DNA of 64,000 nt from Pseudomonadota bacterium (GCA_017860615.1 JAGDMU010000008.1:32011-96010), one strand, 5' to 3'; positions 8,157-17,098 are shown, numbered from the stretch's first letter. Translations and numbers: made by a program. Notes: generated by a model from the sequence alone, not told the origin.

Positions 8157-8726
8157 ATGCCTGTCATGATTGATGGTGTTAAAGTTCAATTGTTTAGCGA
8201 ATGCGATACCAATGCCCCCTTCCCAAAAACGGATGAAAATCCAAGGCGCGCTCATCCAAAGATCGATATGATCTTTCCTGAGCTCTTTTTCCCTTCCAAT
8301 AAAACTTACCTAGCAGTTGGAGAAGCCAAAATTCGCGAAGTAGTTAAAGTACACCATGATCTCGTTCGTAAAAGTAAAATTGGTCATCTCTACCCACAAG
8401 ATGAAGCTGATTTTATCGCTGCTACAACCAAGATTGAAGATTTCTTTGTACAAATGTTAGGAGGGACTGATCTATACACATCAAAACAAGGTCATCCAAA
8501 ACTAAGAAATCGTCATTTTCCTTTTGAAGTCACGGAGGCAGGGCGTGATATTTGGTTGATGAGCTTTCGTAAAGCGCTCAAACAATGCGCCATTCCTAAA
8601 GAACTCTTGCCTGAAATTTGGAATTGGGTTGAGGCTATTTCTATTCGTATGATTAACAGACGAACGAGCATGGAAATGGTCAAGCGCTACCCATTCGAGA
8701 GTATTCAATTCTATTTTGATGCTTAA
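8157..8726 (+). CDS. Truncated-hemoglobin-like protein 2 (His-rich B helix)
   Basis: 189 residues. The globin core reads LGGTDLY near 101-107, then GHPKLRNRHFPFEV with the probable proximal His120, then DIWLMSFRKAL and IWNWVEAISIRM. Helix B carries VHHD (His66-His67) where Phe-Tyr is usual. It is clearly paralogous to 4783-5325, sharing the N-terminal extension that contains a FPP/FPS segment. AAGGAG lies 6 nt before the ATG. It is the first gene after a ModE box and precedes a TonB receptor by 39 bp, repeating the globin-uptake pairing seen on the other strand. Confidence 0.78.
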   Translation: MPVMIDGVKVQLFSECDTNAPFPKTDENPRRAHPKIDMIFPELFFPSNKTYLAVGEAKIREVVKVHHDLVRKSKIGHLYPQDEADFIAATTKIEDFFVQMLGGTDLYTSKQGHPKLRNRHFPFEVTEAGRDIWLMSFRKALKQCAIPKELLPEIWNWVEAISIRMINRRTSMEMVKRYPFESIQFYFDA

Positions 8727-8765
8727 TCCATTATCTACAAACAAACCAATACCTAAGGAATTAGA

Positions 8766-10853
8766 ATGAAGAAAAACCCGCTTTTATGGATCCTTGCGAT
8801 GAGTTTATGTTCTTTGTCTGCTACCTATGCAGCACAGAGTGTTACCCTAGAGTCTGTTGCTGTTGAAGGAGAGAATGAGACATCTTCAACGCTCAATCTC
8901 AGTCATTCAAAAACTACCATTAATGTTGAAGAGCTTTCAAATCAACCTATAAACCTCAATGAAGCACTGAGCGATACGTTTTTTGTCAATTATAAAAAAG
9001 CGGGTGAGTACAATTCTGAGCCTTACATCAGAGGGCGTGGTGTCAATGGTGTACCGATTTATATCGAAGGAATGCGTATCAACGCGGCACATCCTGATTC
9101 AACCAATCTTTTTAATATGATTGATGCAGAAGAAGTCGATGTTTACCGAGGTGCTAATGGTGCCAATGTTGGTATGGGAGCTATGAATGGTGCTGTTGTT
9201 ATCAAGCTCAAAGAGCCAAAATTTAGCACGACCGATGAATTTCAAATGTCAAATTTCATTGATGCCAAAACATCGCTTTTTTCACAAACAGGCTACACTA
9301 CCGCTATTGGAACAACACTGTATAATCAATTTGTCAACCTCTCACTCAGTGGAAGTGTTAGTGAATATAATAACTACAGCAACGGATCAGGAGACGAAGT
9401 TCTTCATTCAGAGTCTAATAGCAAACATTATAACATTGCAACGGCGGTTAAAACAGGCGATGATAGCTATATTTACGGACGCTATATGAAAGATAAAAGT
9501 AGCTCAGCCGACCCTCTCTCTCGCTACCAACAAGGCGGTATTTGGTTTTACAATGACCATCCCAATGATGATGCAAAAACATACTTTTTTGGCTTTAGAA
9601 AAGGAGAATGGTATGGCTTAAGTGACATTGACCTCCAATTTTTTGGCAATGATTTACACTATGATGTCAATACCAAAAAAGAATCAGGTGTACCGTATGC
9701 AACAGAGCTTTTTAGAGAGAGCGAAACCAAAGGAGTTAAACTTTCGGCTAAAAAAGAGATTGATGAGCACCATCTCCTCTCGTTTTCGATGCTTTATTCT
9801 CGTATGGAAATTAGCAATGGTGTGAGACAATGGAACTCTGGTTCAGGCACTTGGAATGCTTGGAGCAGTGCCTTTGGAATCAAAGGCGGTGACATCACAA
9901 CGGTTGGTGCCCAAATTGTGGATGACATCAAATATGACAAAGCATTTTACACACTTGCTGCTGGCTATGAAAATGTCAAACGCAATGTCACTTCCAACGT
10001 CAATACAACGGCTTTAGATAACCTCATCCCCGATGCACTTGACCCTCTCATTCAAAAAACCAATACCGATGAACGAGATAACCTTCTCTCTTTCAGTGCA
10101 AAAGCGGGTTATGAAATTTCCCCTGCTTTTATACCCTACATCAAACTCTCCAATGCAGAGAGAACACCTTATTTTAATGAGGCGTATGGCAACAATCCAA
10201 GCAATGGAAGTCAAATTCCCAATCAAACACTTGAAAATGAAAAAGTATGGGATATCGATCTAGGAATGGATGGTAAATATGAGCGCTTTTACTACACTTC
10301 AGCACTTTACTACCAACGCTACTCTAATTACATTGAGCTTGTTCAAACAGGCTACGTTACTACAGGAAATCTTGCTATTAAACGTTATGTCAACCTTGAT
10401 GAAGCGACCATTTACGGTGCGGAAGTCATGGCAGGCTATGAAGTGGGCAAAGACCTTTTTGTGGAAGCAACTTATCTTTACACACATGGTCAGAACGAAG
10501 ATGATGACACACCACTGGCTTTTATAGCACCACAAAAGCTCACCCTCTCACTCGCACAAAAGCGCACCAAAGGGCTTAGTTGGAAAATTGAAGAGGTCTT
10601 TGTTGATAATCAAGACCGCATCTCTAGTGTCAATGGCGAAGTCGCAACACCTGGCTATTCTCTCACGAATGCTTCGATGAGTTATGGGTTTTCAAAATTA
10701 GGTCTGCTTAAAAATGCTGTCGTACGCTTTGAGCTCAATAACATTTTCGATAAATCATACCGCGAACATCTCGATAAAGTCTCTTCAACCGCATGGTATC
10801 TGCCAGATAACGCTGGTATTAACGGTGTTTTATCGCTTAAAGCGGCATTTTAA
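8766..10853 (+). CDS. TonB-dependent outer membrane receptor (cassette 2)
   Basis: 695 residues: signal peptide (about 22 residues, cut near ATYAAQ), plug domain with LNEALSDTFFVNYKK, EPYIRGRGVNG, YIEGMRI and EEVDVYRGANGANVGMGAMNGAV, and a 22-strand-type barrel ending in an aromatic residue (KAAF). The late segment RFELNNIFDKSYREHL is a classic receptor C-terminal motif. It shares the operon with the globin upstream and a binding protein 11 nt downstream. No permease or ATPase accompanies it, so it probably relies on the importer encoded at 947-2742. The ligand is inferred to be a molybdenum or tungsten species from the ModE box upstream. Confidence 0.92.
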   Translation: MKKNPLLWILAMSLCSLSATYAAQSVTLESVAVEGENETSSTLNLSHSKTTINVEELSNQPINLNEALSDTFFVNYKKAGEYNSEPYIRGRGVNGVPIYIEGMRINAAHPDSTNLFNMIDAEEVDVYRGANGANVGMGAMNGAVVIKLKEPKFSTTDEFQMSNFIDAKTSLFSQTGYTTAIGTTLYNQFVNLSLSGSVSEYNNYSNGSGDEVLHSESNSKHYNIATAVKTGDDSYIYGRYMKDKSSSADPLSRYQQGGIWFYNDHPNDDAKTYFFGFRKGEWYGLSDIDLQFFGNDLHYDVNTKKESGVPYATELFRESETKGVKLSAKKEIDEHHLLSFSMLYSRMEISNGVRQWNSGSGTWNAWSSAFGIKGGDITTVGAQIVDDIKYDKAFYTLAAGYENVKRNVTSNVNTTALDNLIPDALDPLIQKTNTDERDNLLSFSAKAGYEISPAFIPYIKLSNAERTPYFNEAYGNNPSNGSQIPNQTLENEKVWDIDLGMDGKYERFYYTSALYYQRYSNYIELVQTGYVTTGNLAIKRYVNLDEATIYGAEVMAGYEVGKDLFVEATYLYTHGQNEDDDTPLAFIAPQKLTLSLAQKRTKGLSWKIEEVFVDNQDRISSVNGEVATPGYSLTNASMSYGFSKLGLLKNAVVRFELNNIFDKSYREHLDKVSSTAWYLPDNAGINGVLSLKAAF

Positions 10854-10864
10854 AAGGAGATTTG

Positions 10865-11887
10865 ATGCGTTTTATTCTGGCTTTCTTACTGATTTTTACA
10901 ACATTATATGCCAATGAAGCACGTACCTTTGTCGATATTTCAGGCAAAACCATCACCCTACCTGAGCATATCACACGCATTTATGGCTCAGCACCACCCA
11001 TTAGTTTTATGATTTATGTCATTGATGACACCCCACTCATTGGTGTCAATTTTCCACAAACCAACAAAGACAACAGCGATGGTGAAAAGTTTTTGAGTAA
11101 ACATTTTATGAGTCTCCCTATTTTAGGGGGCTGGCATGGCAATAATATTCCTAATTTAGAGGCTATCATCGCTGCAAAACCTGATGTCATCATTACATGG
11201 GATACACCACTCCTCAATGAAAAAACAGCTAAAGATTTAGCGCGCATTCATATCCCTGCTCTTAAAGTAAATATCGATGATTCGCGCAATTATCCTGAGG
11301 TATTTCGTTATCTTGGTAAAGTGATGCACAAAGAGGAACGTGCCAATAAACTCGCTAATATGGCGCAAACCTACTTAGATGAGCTCAAAATATTTGTCGC
11401 GAATATTCCTGAGAAAGAGCGCACGAAAGTTTATTACGCTGAAGGAGATTTTGGGCTTCAAACAGAGTGCGACGTCTCGTTTCACTCCGAGCCTTTGGCG
11501 CTTGCTGGAGGCAATTTAGTGCATAAATGTGTTCAAAACAGCGTGATAGGGTTACAAGAAGTAAGCTTTGAGCAGATTATCATTTATGCGCCTGATGTCA
11601 TTATTGTGCAAAATCCTGCCTTTTATAAAACGGTTTTTGAAGATAAAAAATGGGCAATGCTCAAAGCCGTTCAAAATAAACGCGTGTACTTAGTTCCAAA
11701 ATCTCCTTTTAACTGGACAGACCGCCCACCTTCCTTTATGCGTATTATTGGTGCACATTGGATTGCAAGTAAGCTCTATCCAACACGCTATCCATACAAA
11801 ATTCACGAGAAAATAAGAGCGTTTTACCGACTATTTTTTGGTGTTGAACTCAGTGATGAAGAGCTTCAAGCTTATTTCTCACTTTAA
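10865..11887 (+). CDS. Periplasmic binding protein, TroA/FecB fold (orphan, cassette 2)
   Basis: 340 residues with a signal peptide (MRFILAFLLIFTTLYA). ATG 10865 is chosen over the in-frame TTG at 10862 because it is better spaced from AAAAGGAGA. It has the same class III fold as the protein at 2739-3755, sharing the motif set YYAEG, TECD, SFH and the C-terminal NWTDRPPSFMRIIG. Segments GSAPPISFMIYVID and KPDVIITWDT are typical binding-lobe strands. It is encoded beside a TonB receptor without its own permease, so it probably docks on the permease at 1726-2742. Confidence 0.85.
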   Translation: MRFILAFLLIFTTLYANEARTFVDISGKTITLPEHITRIYGSAPPISFMIYVIDDTPLIGVNFPQTNKDNSDGEKFLSKHFMSLPILGGWHGNNIPNLEAIIAAKPDVIITWDTPLLNEKTAKDLARIHIPALKVNIDDSRNYPEVFRYLGKVMHKEERANKLANMAQTYLDELKIFVANIPEKERTKVYYAEGDFGLQTECDVSFHSEPLALAGGNLVHKCVQNSVIGLQEVSFEQIIIYAPDVIIVQNPAFYKTVFEDKKWAMLKAVQNKRVYLVPKSPFNWTDRPPSFMRIIGAHWIASKLYPTRYPYKIHEKIRAFYRLFFGVELSDEELQAYFSL

Positions 11888-11926
11888 CGTTTGAGAGTCT
11901 ATGGTATAAATTTAACCACTTTTCTC

Positions 11927-11972
11927 TTGTACTTATGTCTATTTTTCGTTATAGTTTCAAGTATATAACGAT
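11927..11972 (+). promoter_or_regulatory. Methyltransferase promoter with ModE box
   Basis: The right half TATATAACGAT at 11962-11972 is a perfect match to the ModE half-site; after a 6-nt spacer the left half at 11945-11955 matches 7 of 11. A possible -35 TTGTAC (11927-11932) and -10 TATAGT (11950-11955) place the box over the -10 and the start point, fitting repression. The box ends 14 nt before the ATG. Confidence 0.75.
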
Positions 11973-11986
11973 TTAAAGGATATTTC

Positions 11987-12751
11987 ATGGAACCCACTTT
12001 TAACTTTTGGGACAATATGGCAAAGCGTTACCCACGCTTTAACGATGCTTCTATGTGTAAAGATGTCAATCACATCTTAAACTGGTGCCAAAATAAAAAT
12101 GTTTCATTTGATGGTGCTTCTATTTTAGATATTGGTGCAGGCACAGGAACCATCGCCATTCCTTTAGCACAAAAAGGCGCTCAAGTAACTGCTATGGATA
12201 TATCAGAAGGGATGTTAGCCGCTTTAAATGAAGATGCTAAAGAGCAAGGACTAAGCTCTAAAGTGCATACATACCAAAGCGATTGGGATGCTTTTCCACT
12301 CAATCAAAAATACGACATTGTGATCGCTTCGATGACACCTGCTATTAGCGATGAACAAAAAATTGACAAGATGCTTGGGGCAACAAAAGGACTGGGTATT
12401 TATGTTGGTTGGGGAAAATATCGCAACAATAAACTGGTTGAAGCCTTAGTCAAAGCACATACCACAGAAGAAGAGGATTGTGCTTCGGCTGGCTGTATTA
12501 AAGCCAATCAATTTATTGAGATTTTAAAAGAGAAAAACATTCCCTTTGAGAGTGATTTTTTTGAAACATCATGGATTGATACGTACACCTTTGATGAGGC
12601 AAAAGAGTATGCCTATGACCAACTGAAACGTAAAGAGATAACGCCTAATGAAGCAATTGTAGAGTCTATTTTAGTCTCATTTCTTCAAGGTGATAAAGTC
12701 CATGTAACCACCGAAGCTGAAAAAGGGATGGTTTTGTGGAACGTCGCTTAA
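11987..12751 (+). CDS. Class I SAM-dependent methyltransferase, ModE-linked
   Basis: 254 residues. Motif I is ILDIGAGTGTIAIPLA near residue 46, with the acidic residue after strand 2 in TAMDIS, then KYDIVIASMTPAI. The N-terminal FWDNMAKRYPRF segment resembles small-molecule methyltransferases of the COG2226 type. A pair Cys-x3-Cys (EEDCASAGCIK) occurs mid-protein. It stands alone under a strong ModE box and ends at a bidirectional terminator. The substrate is unknown; a role in molybdenum or tungsten acquisition or in a cofactor is inferred only from regulation. Confidence 0.8.
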   Translation: MEPTFNFWDNMAKRYPRFNDASMCKDVNHILNWCQNKNVSFDGASILDIGAGTGTIAIPLAQKGAQVTAMDISEGMLAALNEDAKEQGLSSKVHTYQSDWDAFPLNQKYDIVIASMTPAISDEQKIDKMLGATKGLGIYVGWGKYRNNKLVEALVKAHTTEEEDCASAGCIKANQFIEILKEKNIPFESDFFETSWIDTYTFDEAKEYAYDQLKRKEITPNEAIVESILVSFLQGDKVHVTTEAEKGMVLWNVA

Positions 12752-12754
12752 AAT

Positions 12755-12781
12755 AAAGATGCCCTATTTTAGGGCATCTTT
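12755..12781. terminator. Bidirectional terminator between methyltransferase and molbindin
   Basis: A perfect 12-bp inverted repeat, AAAGATGCCCTA (12755-12766) and TAGGGCATCTTT (12770-12781), with a 3-nt loop. It lies between convergent genes. Confidence 0.85.
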
Positions 12782-12789
12782 ACAGAGTA

Positions 12790-12999
12790 CTATTCTTTAA
12801 TCAATAAAACACTGACTGCTTTAACGATCACTTTTACTTTATCGCCTTCTTTAAGCCCCATCTCTTCGATAGACTCCGTGGTCATAACAGAACTCATTTT
12901 ATTCGCGATAATGTCACCCACATCGACTTGACACATAACCGTGCCTTTTTTGATCTTCTGAATCGTTGCGGTGATCTCATTTCTAGCGCCGTATTTCAT
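12790..12999 (-). CDS. Molbindin, single Mop (TOBE) domain protein
   Basis: 69 residues, the size of the one-domain molbindins. It shows the Mop pattern ARNEITATIQKIKKGTV, VDVGD, then MGLKEGDKVKVIVKA. Such proteins bind molybdate or tungstate as hexamers in the cytoplasm and are thought to buffer or store the anion. AAGGAGTGTGAC precedes the ATG. It lies between the ModE-linked methyltransferase and the sulfate importer, apparently as its own unit. No ModE box is visible in its upstream region. Confidence 0.88.
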   Translation of the reverse strand: MKYGARNEITATIQKIKKGTVMCQVDVGDIIANKMSSVMTTESIEEMGLKEGDKVKVIVKAVSVLLIKE

Positions 13000-13087
13000 G
13001 TCACACTCCTTAGGATTTTACTGTAACAAAATGCTACTCCAAAGCCTTATAGCATGTCAATTCCAAACGTTTTACATGTAAATACTT

Positions 13088-14167
13088 TTAGATGACATAA
13101 TCATTCCACGAAGCTTCGTTGGTATAGATGCGCGCGTTAGAGAAATGCACAAATAGCGTGTCGTTTTCATGCGCTTTAATCGCTTGCCATTCCCCTTTAG
13201 AAATTTCTGCTTCAACCTTTTGATGCGCGTGCACGGTTTCAAGCTCGACACGTACCCTAGGCCCTACCAATCGCCAGCCAATCAGTTTCGCTTCGATGCC
13301 ACCACCAAGGGCATTGTCGATGCTGATGTGTATCTCATGCGGACGAACAAAAAGCGATGCTTCTTTGGAACTTCCAAGGTCTGGCGTGTTGAGTTCTGTG
13401 TTTTCAAGATGAAGTGAGCCTTGTTCCACACGGGCATGAAAGAGATTGACATTGCCTAAAAAGCTATAGACAAATGGATTGGTAGGTCTGTCGTACACCT
13501 CTTCGGGAGTACCGATTTGCTCGATTTTGCCTTGATTCATGACGACAATTTTATCGGAGACTTCAAGCGCCTCTTCTTGGTCATGGGTCACAAACACGCT
13601 GGTGATGTGAATTTCATCGTGTAGACTTCTCAGCCACTGGCGCAGTTCTTGGCGAACTTTGGCATCGAGCGCACCAAAGGGCTCATCGAGTAACAACACT
13701 TTTGGCTCAACCGCAAGAGCGCGTGCTAAGGCAACACGTTGGCGTTGTCCACCTGAGAGTTGTGATGGATAACGATTGGCGATCCAATCAAGCTGAATGA
13801 GCTTGAGCAATTTATGCACCCGTTCGTTAATTTCCTCTTCACTTGGGCGTGTGGCTTTAGGTCTGACGCGAAGTCCAAATGCTACGTTTTCAAACACACT
13901 CATGTGGCGAAAAAGCGCGTAGTGCTGAAATACAAACCCCACACCTCGGTCACGTACATGCGTTGCGGTCGTATCTTCACCGTTAAAATAAATCGTTCCG
14001 CTATCCGCCTCTTCAAGTCCAGCGATAATGCGAAGCAAGGTTGTTTTACCTGAGCCTGATGGACCTAAAAGTGCTACAAGTTCACCATCGGGAATGGTTA
14101 AGTTAATGTTATCTAATGCTACAAAATTATCAAAACGCTTGTTAATATTTGAAATCTGAATACTCAT
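13088..14167 (-). CDS. cysA: Sulfate/thiosulfate ABC transporter ATP-binding protein CysA
   Basis: 359 residues. The first 230 are a canonical ATPase: [11 protein letters not shown] (Walker A), [15 protein letters not shown] (signature) and [12 protein letters not shown] (Walker B). The CysA C-terminal domain follows with SLFVRPHEI and GPRVRVELE, a TOBE-like fold. The N-terminal [20 protein letters not shown] is typical of CysA. It is the last gene of sbp-cysT-cysW-cysA, 9 bp after cysW. Confidence 0.94.
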   Translation of the reverse strand: MSIQISNINKRFDNFVALDNINLTIPDGELVALLGPSGSGKTTLLRIIAGLEEADSGTIYFNGEDTTATHVRDRGVGFVFQHYALFRHMSVFENVAFGLRVRPKATRPSEEEINERVHKLLKLIQLDWIANRYPSQLSGGQRQRVALARALAVEPKVLLLDEPFGALDAKVRQELRQWLRSLHDEIHITSVFVTHDQEEALEVSDKIVVMNQGKIEQIGTPEEVYDRPTNPFVYSFLGNVNLFHARVEQGSLHLENTELNTPDLGSSKEASLFVRPHEIHISIDNALGGGIEAKLIGWRLVGPRVRVELETVHAHQKVEAEISKGEWQAIKAHENDTLFVHFSNARIYTNEASWNDYVI

Positions 14168-14176
14168 GGTTTATCC

Positions 14177-15013
14177 TTAGTGAGCGAGTAAGCGTTTTTT
14201 ACCGATGCGCCACTCAATGAAACTTTTTAACACCAATGTCACCAGTGCTAGAAGGGTCAAAAGTGAAGCAACCGCAAAGGCTGCAGTGAAAAGGTACTCG
14301 CCGTATAAAATTTCTACATGTAAAGGCATTGTGGTGGTCATTCCTCTGATGTGACCTGAAACAACCGCAACCGCTCCAAATTCGCCCATCGCTCTGGCAT
14401 TACTTAAAATCACACCATACAAAAGTCCCCATTTGATATTGGGAAGGGTCACTTTCCAAAACGTTTGCCACCCTGAGGCGCCGAGTGTTAAGGCCGATTC
14501 TTCTTCATCTTTGCCTTGTTCTTGCATGAGAGGAATGATCTCACGTGCCACAAACGGAGAGGTGATAAATAGGGTTGCAAGTATAATTCCCGGTGTGGCA
14601 AATACAATGCGTATATCATGTTCGCTTAGCCACGCTCCAAACCAACCTTGACTTCCAAATAAAAGCACAAAAATCAGACCTGCAATAACAGGAGAAACCG
14701 CAAAAGGAAGATCAATCAACGTGATCAAAAGCCCTTTACCCCGAAATTCAAACTTGGCGATCAGCCAAGCAGTGGCAACACCAAAAACAGTATTGAGCGG
14801 AACGGTTATAAGCACCACTAAAAGAGTGAGTTTGATCGCCGCTATGGCATCTGGCTCCGTAATAGAAGCCCAATACACTTTCCACCCCTTTGCCAAGGCT
14901 TCACTAAATACGACTCCCAAAGGAAGCGCTAAAAAAATGGCTAGAAAAAGAAGCGTTGTACCCAGTAAAAGTGGTTTAAGCCACCTAGGCTCTAAACGAT
15001 GTTCTGTTTGCAT
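14177..15013 (-). CDS. cysW: Sulfate ABC transporter permease CysW
   Basis: 278 residues with six hydrophobic segments. The EAA loop reads [21 protein letters not shown] near 170-190 and is followed by [29 protein letters not shown], a CysW signature. It pairs with CysT to form the membrane channel. It sits 9 bp from each neighbour. Confidence 0.93.
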   Translation of the reverse strand: MQTEHRLEPRWLKPLLLGTTLLFLAIFLALPLGVVFSEALAKGWKVYWASITEPDAIAAIKLTLLVVLITVPLNTVFGVATAWLIAKFEFRGKGLLITLIDLPFAVSPVIAGLIFVLLFGSQGWFGAWLSEHDIRIVFATPGIILATLFITSPFVAREIIPLMQEQGKDEEESALTLGASGWQTFWKVTLPNIKWGLLYGVILSNARAMGEFGAVAVVSGHIRGMTTTMPLHVEILYGEYLFTAAFAVASLLTLLALVTLVLKSFIEWRIGKKRLLAH

Positions 15014-15022
15014 TTTCTTTTC

Positions 15023-15853
15023 CTATAAACTTTTTTCGCGACTGTAAATCTGAATAGCATTAATCAAAAACAAAATCACAAACGTGGCAAGCAACATCAC
15101 CGTTCCCACCGCCGTTGCACCCACATAATCAAACTGTGAAAGCTTGGTCACGATGATGAGCGGGACGATTTCACTGACAAAGGGCATATTACTTGAGATA
15201 AAAATGATGGAACCGTACTCACCCAATGCTCTTGCAAAAGAGAGAGCAAAGCCTGTTAAAAGGGCTGGCATTAAAGAGGGTAAAATGACTCTGCTAAACG
15301 TCTGCCACCAGCTTGCTCCAAGGCTTGTCGATGCCTCTTCAAACTCTTTTTCAAACTCTTCGATGACGGGTTGAACCGTGCGTACTACAAAAGGAAGCCC
15401 AATGAAAACAAGGGCTACCACAACGCCCGCCCTCGAATAAGCGATTTGAATGCCAAGTGGCTCTAAAAGTGCGCCTATCCAACCATTGGACGCAAAGATA
15501 GCCGCAAGGGCAATACCTGCAACCGCAGTAGGAAGGGCAAACGGTAAATCAACCAGTGCATCGACAATTTTTTTGCCAAAAAAGTTATACCGAGACAGAG
15601 TCCACGCAACGATCAGTCCAAAAAAGAGGTTGATAACCGCCGCAATAAGACTCGCTCCAAAACTGAGTTTAAATGAAGCCAAAACCCTAGGATCAAGGAT
15701 GACCGCACCAAATTCGTTCCACGAAAGTTTCGTCGTATAAAGCAGTAACCCTCCTAGTGGAATGAGCACTAGGAGGGTTACGTAGGTCAGGCTAAAGCCA
15801 AGCGTCAAGCCAAAACCTGGCAAGACACTCGGTTTTCTCAATTGCCACTTCAT
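15023..15853 (-). CDS. cysT: Sulfate ABC transporter permease CysT (CysU)
   Basis: 276 residues with six hydrophobic segments, beginning [23 protein letters not shown], which is typical of CysT. The EAA loop reads [21 protein letters not shown]. It overlaps the sbp stop by 4 nt. Codons 25-36 form a perfect 15-bp inverted repeat (separate entry), an unusual structure in the early coding region. Confidence 0.93.
   Translation of the reverse strand: MKWQLRKPSVLPGFGLTLGFSLTYVTLLVLIPLGGLLLYTTKLSWNEFGAVILDPRVLASFKLSFGASLIAAVINLFFGLIVAWTLSRYNFFGKKIVDALVDLPFALPTAVAGIALAAIFASNGWIGALLEPLGIQIAYSRAGVVVALVFIGLPFVVRTVQPVIEEFEKEFEEASTSLGASWWQTFSRVILPSLMPALLTGFALSFARALGEYGSIIFISSNMPFVSEIVPLIIVTKLSQFDYVGATAVGTVMLLATFVILFLINAIQIYSREKSL
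15745..15781 (-). repeat. Perfect 15-bp inverted repeat inside cysT
   Basis: GTAACCCTCCTAGTG at 15745-15759 and its exact complement CACTAGGAGGGTTAC at 15767-15781 surround a 7-nt loop. In the mRNA this makes a strong hairpin about 70 nt after the cysT start codon. There is no U-run behind it, so it does not look like an intrinsic terminator. It could protect the sbp message end or slow entry into cysT. Confidence 0.8.
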
Positions 15854-16866
15854 CGCTTAATTGAAGCAAAGATCTTGTCAAACTCGCCACCATCGGCAAA
15901 GTGTTTTTTCTGAGCTTCACCCCATCCGTTAAAGACGGCATCAATCGTAAAGAGTTTAAGCTTTGGAAAGTTAGCTGCTGTCTCTTTTGCGATTTCAGGA
16001 TCGGTTGGACGATAGTAATTTTTAGCCGCAATACGTTGACCCTCTTTTGAGTAAAGGTATTGCAAATAAGCCGTTGCTACCTCTTTCGTTCCTTTTTTCT
16101 CTACATTTTTATCGACGATGCTGACACTTGGTTCTGCTAAAATGCTCACGCTTGGAACAATGATTTCAAATTTATCACGGCCAAGTTCATTGATAGAGAG
16201 AATTGCTTCATTTTCCCATGCAAGCAGTACATCACCTAAACCTCTTTGGACAAAGGTATTGGTAGCACCACGTGCGCCTGAGTCAAGGACAGGGACATTG
16301 GCATAAATTTTGGTCACAAACTCTCTGGCTTTGTCTTCACTGCCGTATTTTTCAAGGGCATATCCCCAAGCAGCTAAATGATTCCATCTAGCCCCTCCTG
16401 AAGTTTTAGGGTTGGGCGTGATGACTTTAACGTCAGATTTTACTAAATCATCCCAATCTTTGATGCCTTTTGGATTACCTTTACGTACCAAGAAAACGAT
16501 AGTCGAGGTGTAGGGTGCGCTATTATGCGTAAAGCGTTTTTGCCAATTGGTATCAATTGCATGTGCTTTTTGGGCGATAGCATCGACATCATAGGCAAGT
16601 GCCAACGTAACAACATCGGCATCCAAACCATCAATGACACTTCTGGCTTGTGAACCAGAACCACCATGAGACTGACGCACGGTTACATTATCGCCTTTAA
16701 GCTCTTTCCAGTGTTTGGCAAAGGCTTGGTTGTACTCTTTATAAAACTCTCGTGTCGGATCGTACGAAACGTTGAGCAATGATATATCTGCAGCGTGAAT
16801 AAAAGGCGCTACAAGCGCCAAAACGGCTATAGCTATTCCAAAGAGGTTTGATTTTAAACTTTTCAT
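15850..16866 (-). CDS. sbp: Periplasmic sulfate-binding protein
   Basis: 338 residues with a signal peptide ending near FIHAAD. Family marks are [16 protein letters not shown] near residue 34, [32 protein letters not shown] near 62-95, [18 protein letters not shown] and [20 protein letters not shown]. It binds sulfate (or thiosulfate) in the periplasm and delivers it to CysTW. ATG 16866 is preceded by AAAGGAAAC. A short leader ORF lies 60 bp upstream in the same transcript. Confidence 0.94.
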   Translation of the reverse strand: MKSLKSNLFGIAIAVLALVAPFIHAADISLLNVSYDPTREFYKEYNQAFAKHWKELKGDNVTVRQSHGGSGSQARSVIDGLDADVVTLALAYDVDAIAQKAHAIDTNWQKRFTHNSAPYTSTIVFLVRKGNPKGIKDWDDLVKSDVKVITPNPKTSGGARWNHLAAWGYALEKYGSEDKAREFVTKIYANVPVLDSGARGATNTFVQRGLGDVLLAWENEAILSINELGRDKFEIIVPSVSILAEPSVSIVDKNVEKKGTKEVATAYLQYLYSKEGQRIAAKNYYRPTDPEIAKETAANFPKLKLFTIDAVFNGWGEAQKKHFADGGEFDKIFASIKR

Positions 16867-16926
16867 TTTTGTTTCCTTTATGTGTTGTTGACTTAAAATA
16901 TTTTATTTGAGATGAAAGACGTTTTT

Positions 16927-16992
16927 TTAGCAACACATCAGACAAAAAACATGAGTACTCTTCCCATGAATAGGGCGAAAATTAGACTTCAT
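16927..16992 (-). CDS. Leader peptide of the sulfate operon, Cys-rich end (candidate attenuator)
   Basis: A 21-residue ORF on the minus strand, ATG at 16992 and TAA at 16927-16929. It begins MKSNFRPIHGKS and ends FCLMCC just before the stop. AAGGAGG (16999-17005) lies an ideal 6 nt before the ATG, and a strong promoter lies just upstream, so the ORF is the first thing translated on the sbp-cysTWA transcript. Three cysteine codons within the last five sense codons are what a cysteine-sensing leader needs: ribosomes stall there when Cys-tRNA is scarce. I see no clear intrinsic terminator in the 60 bp to sbp, so the mechanism may instead involve Rho or ribosome access. Confidence 0.72.
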   Translation of the reverse strand: MKSNFRPIHGKSTHVFCLMCC

Positions 16993-17021
16993 GGTTTACC
17001 TCCTTGTTTTAAATTGACGAA

Positions 17022-17050
17022 ATAATATCAAATTCCTTTTTTATTGTCAA
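17022..17050 (-). promoter_or_regulatory. Sigma-70-type promoter of the sulfate operon
   Basis: Minus strand -35 TTGACA (complement of 17045-17050) and -10 TATTAT (complement of 17022-17027), spacer 17 bp. Transcription would start about 10 nt before the leader peptide's ribosome site. Confidence 0.75.
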
Positions 17051-17098
17051 GAATATAGAGCGATTTAGTAGTGTATAAAAATAGTCGGGATTCTTTTA

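Noticed and set aside
13088..16866. CysTWA-Sbp as a molybdate importer because of the adjacent molbindin
   Set aside because: The binding protein and ATPase carry sulfate-type family segments, and the Cys-rich leader argues for sulfur control. The molbindin neighbour is probably incidental.
17037..17064. TATAGAGCGAT as a ModE box between sbp and crcB
   Set aside because: One half-site matches well but the partner half matches only 4 of 11 positions, and it overlaps the sulfate promoter instead. Weak evidence.
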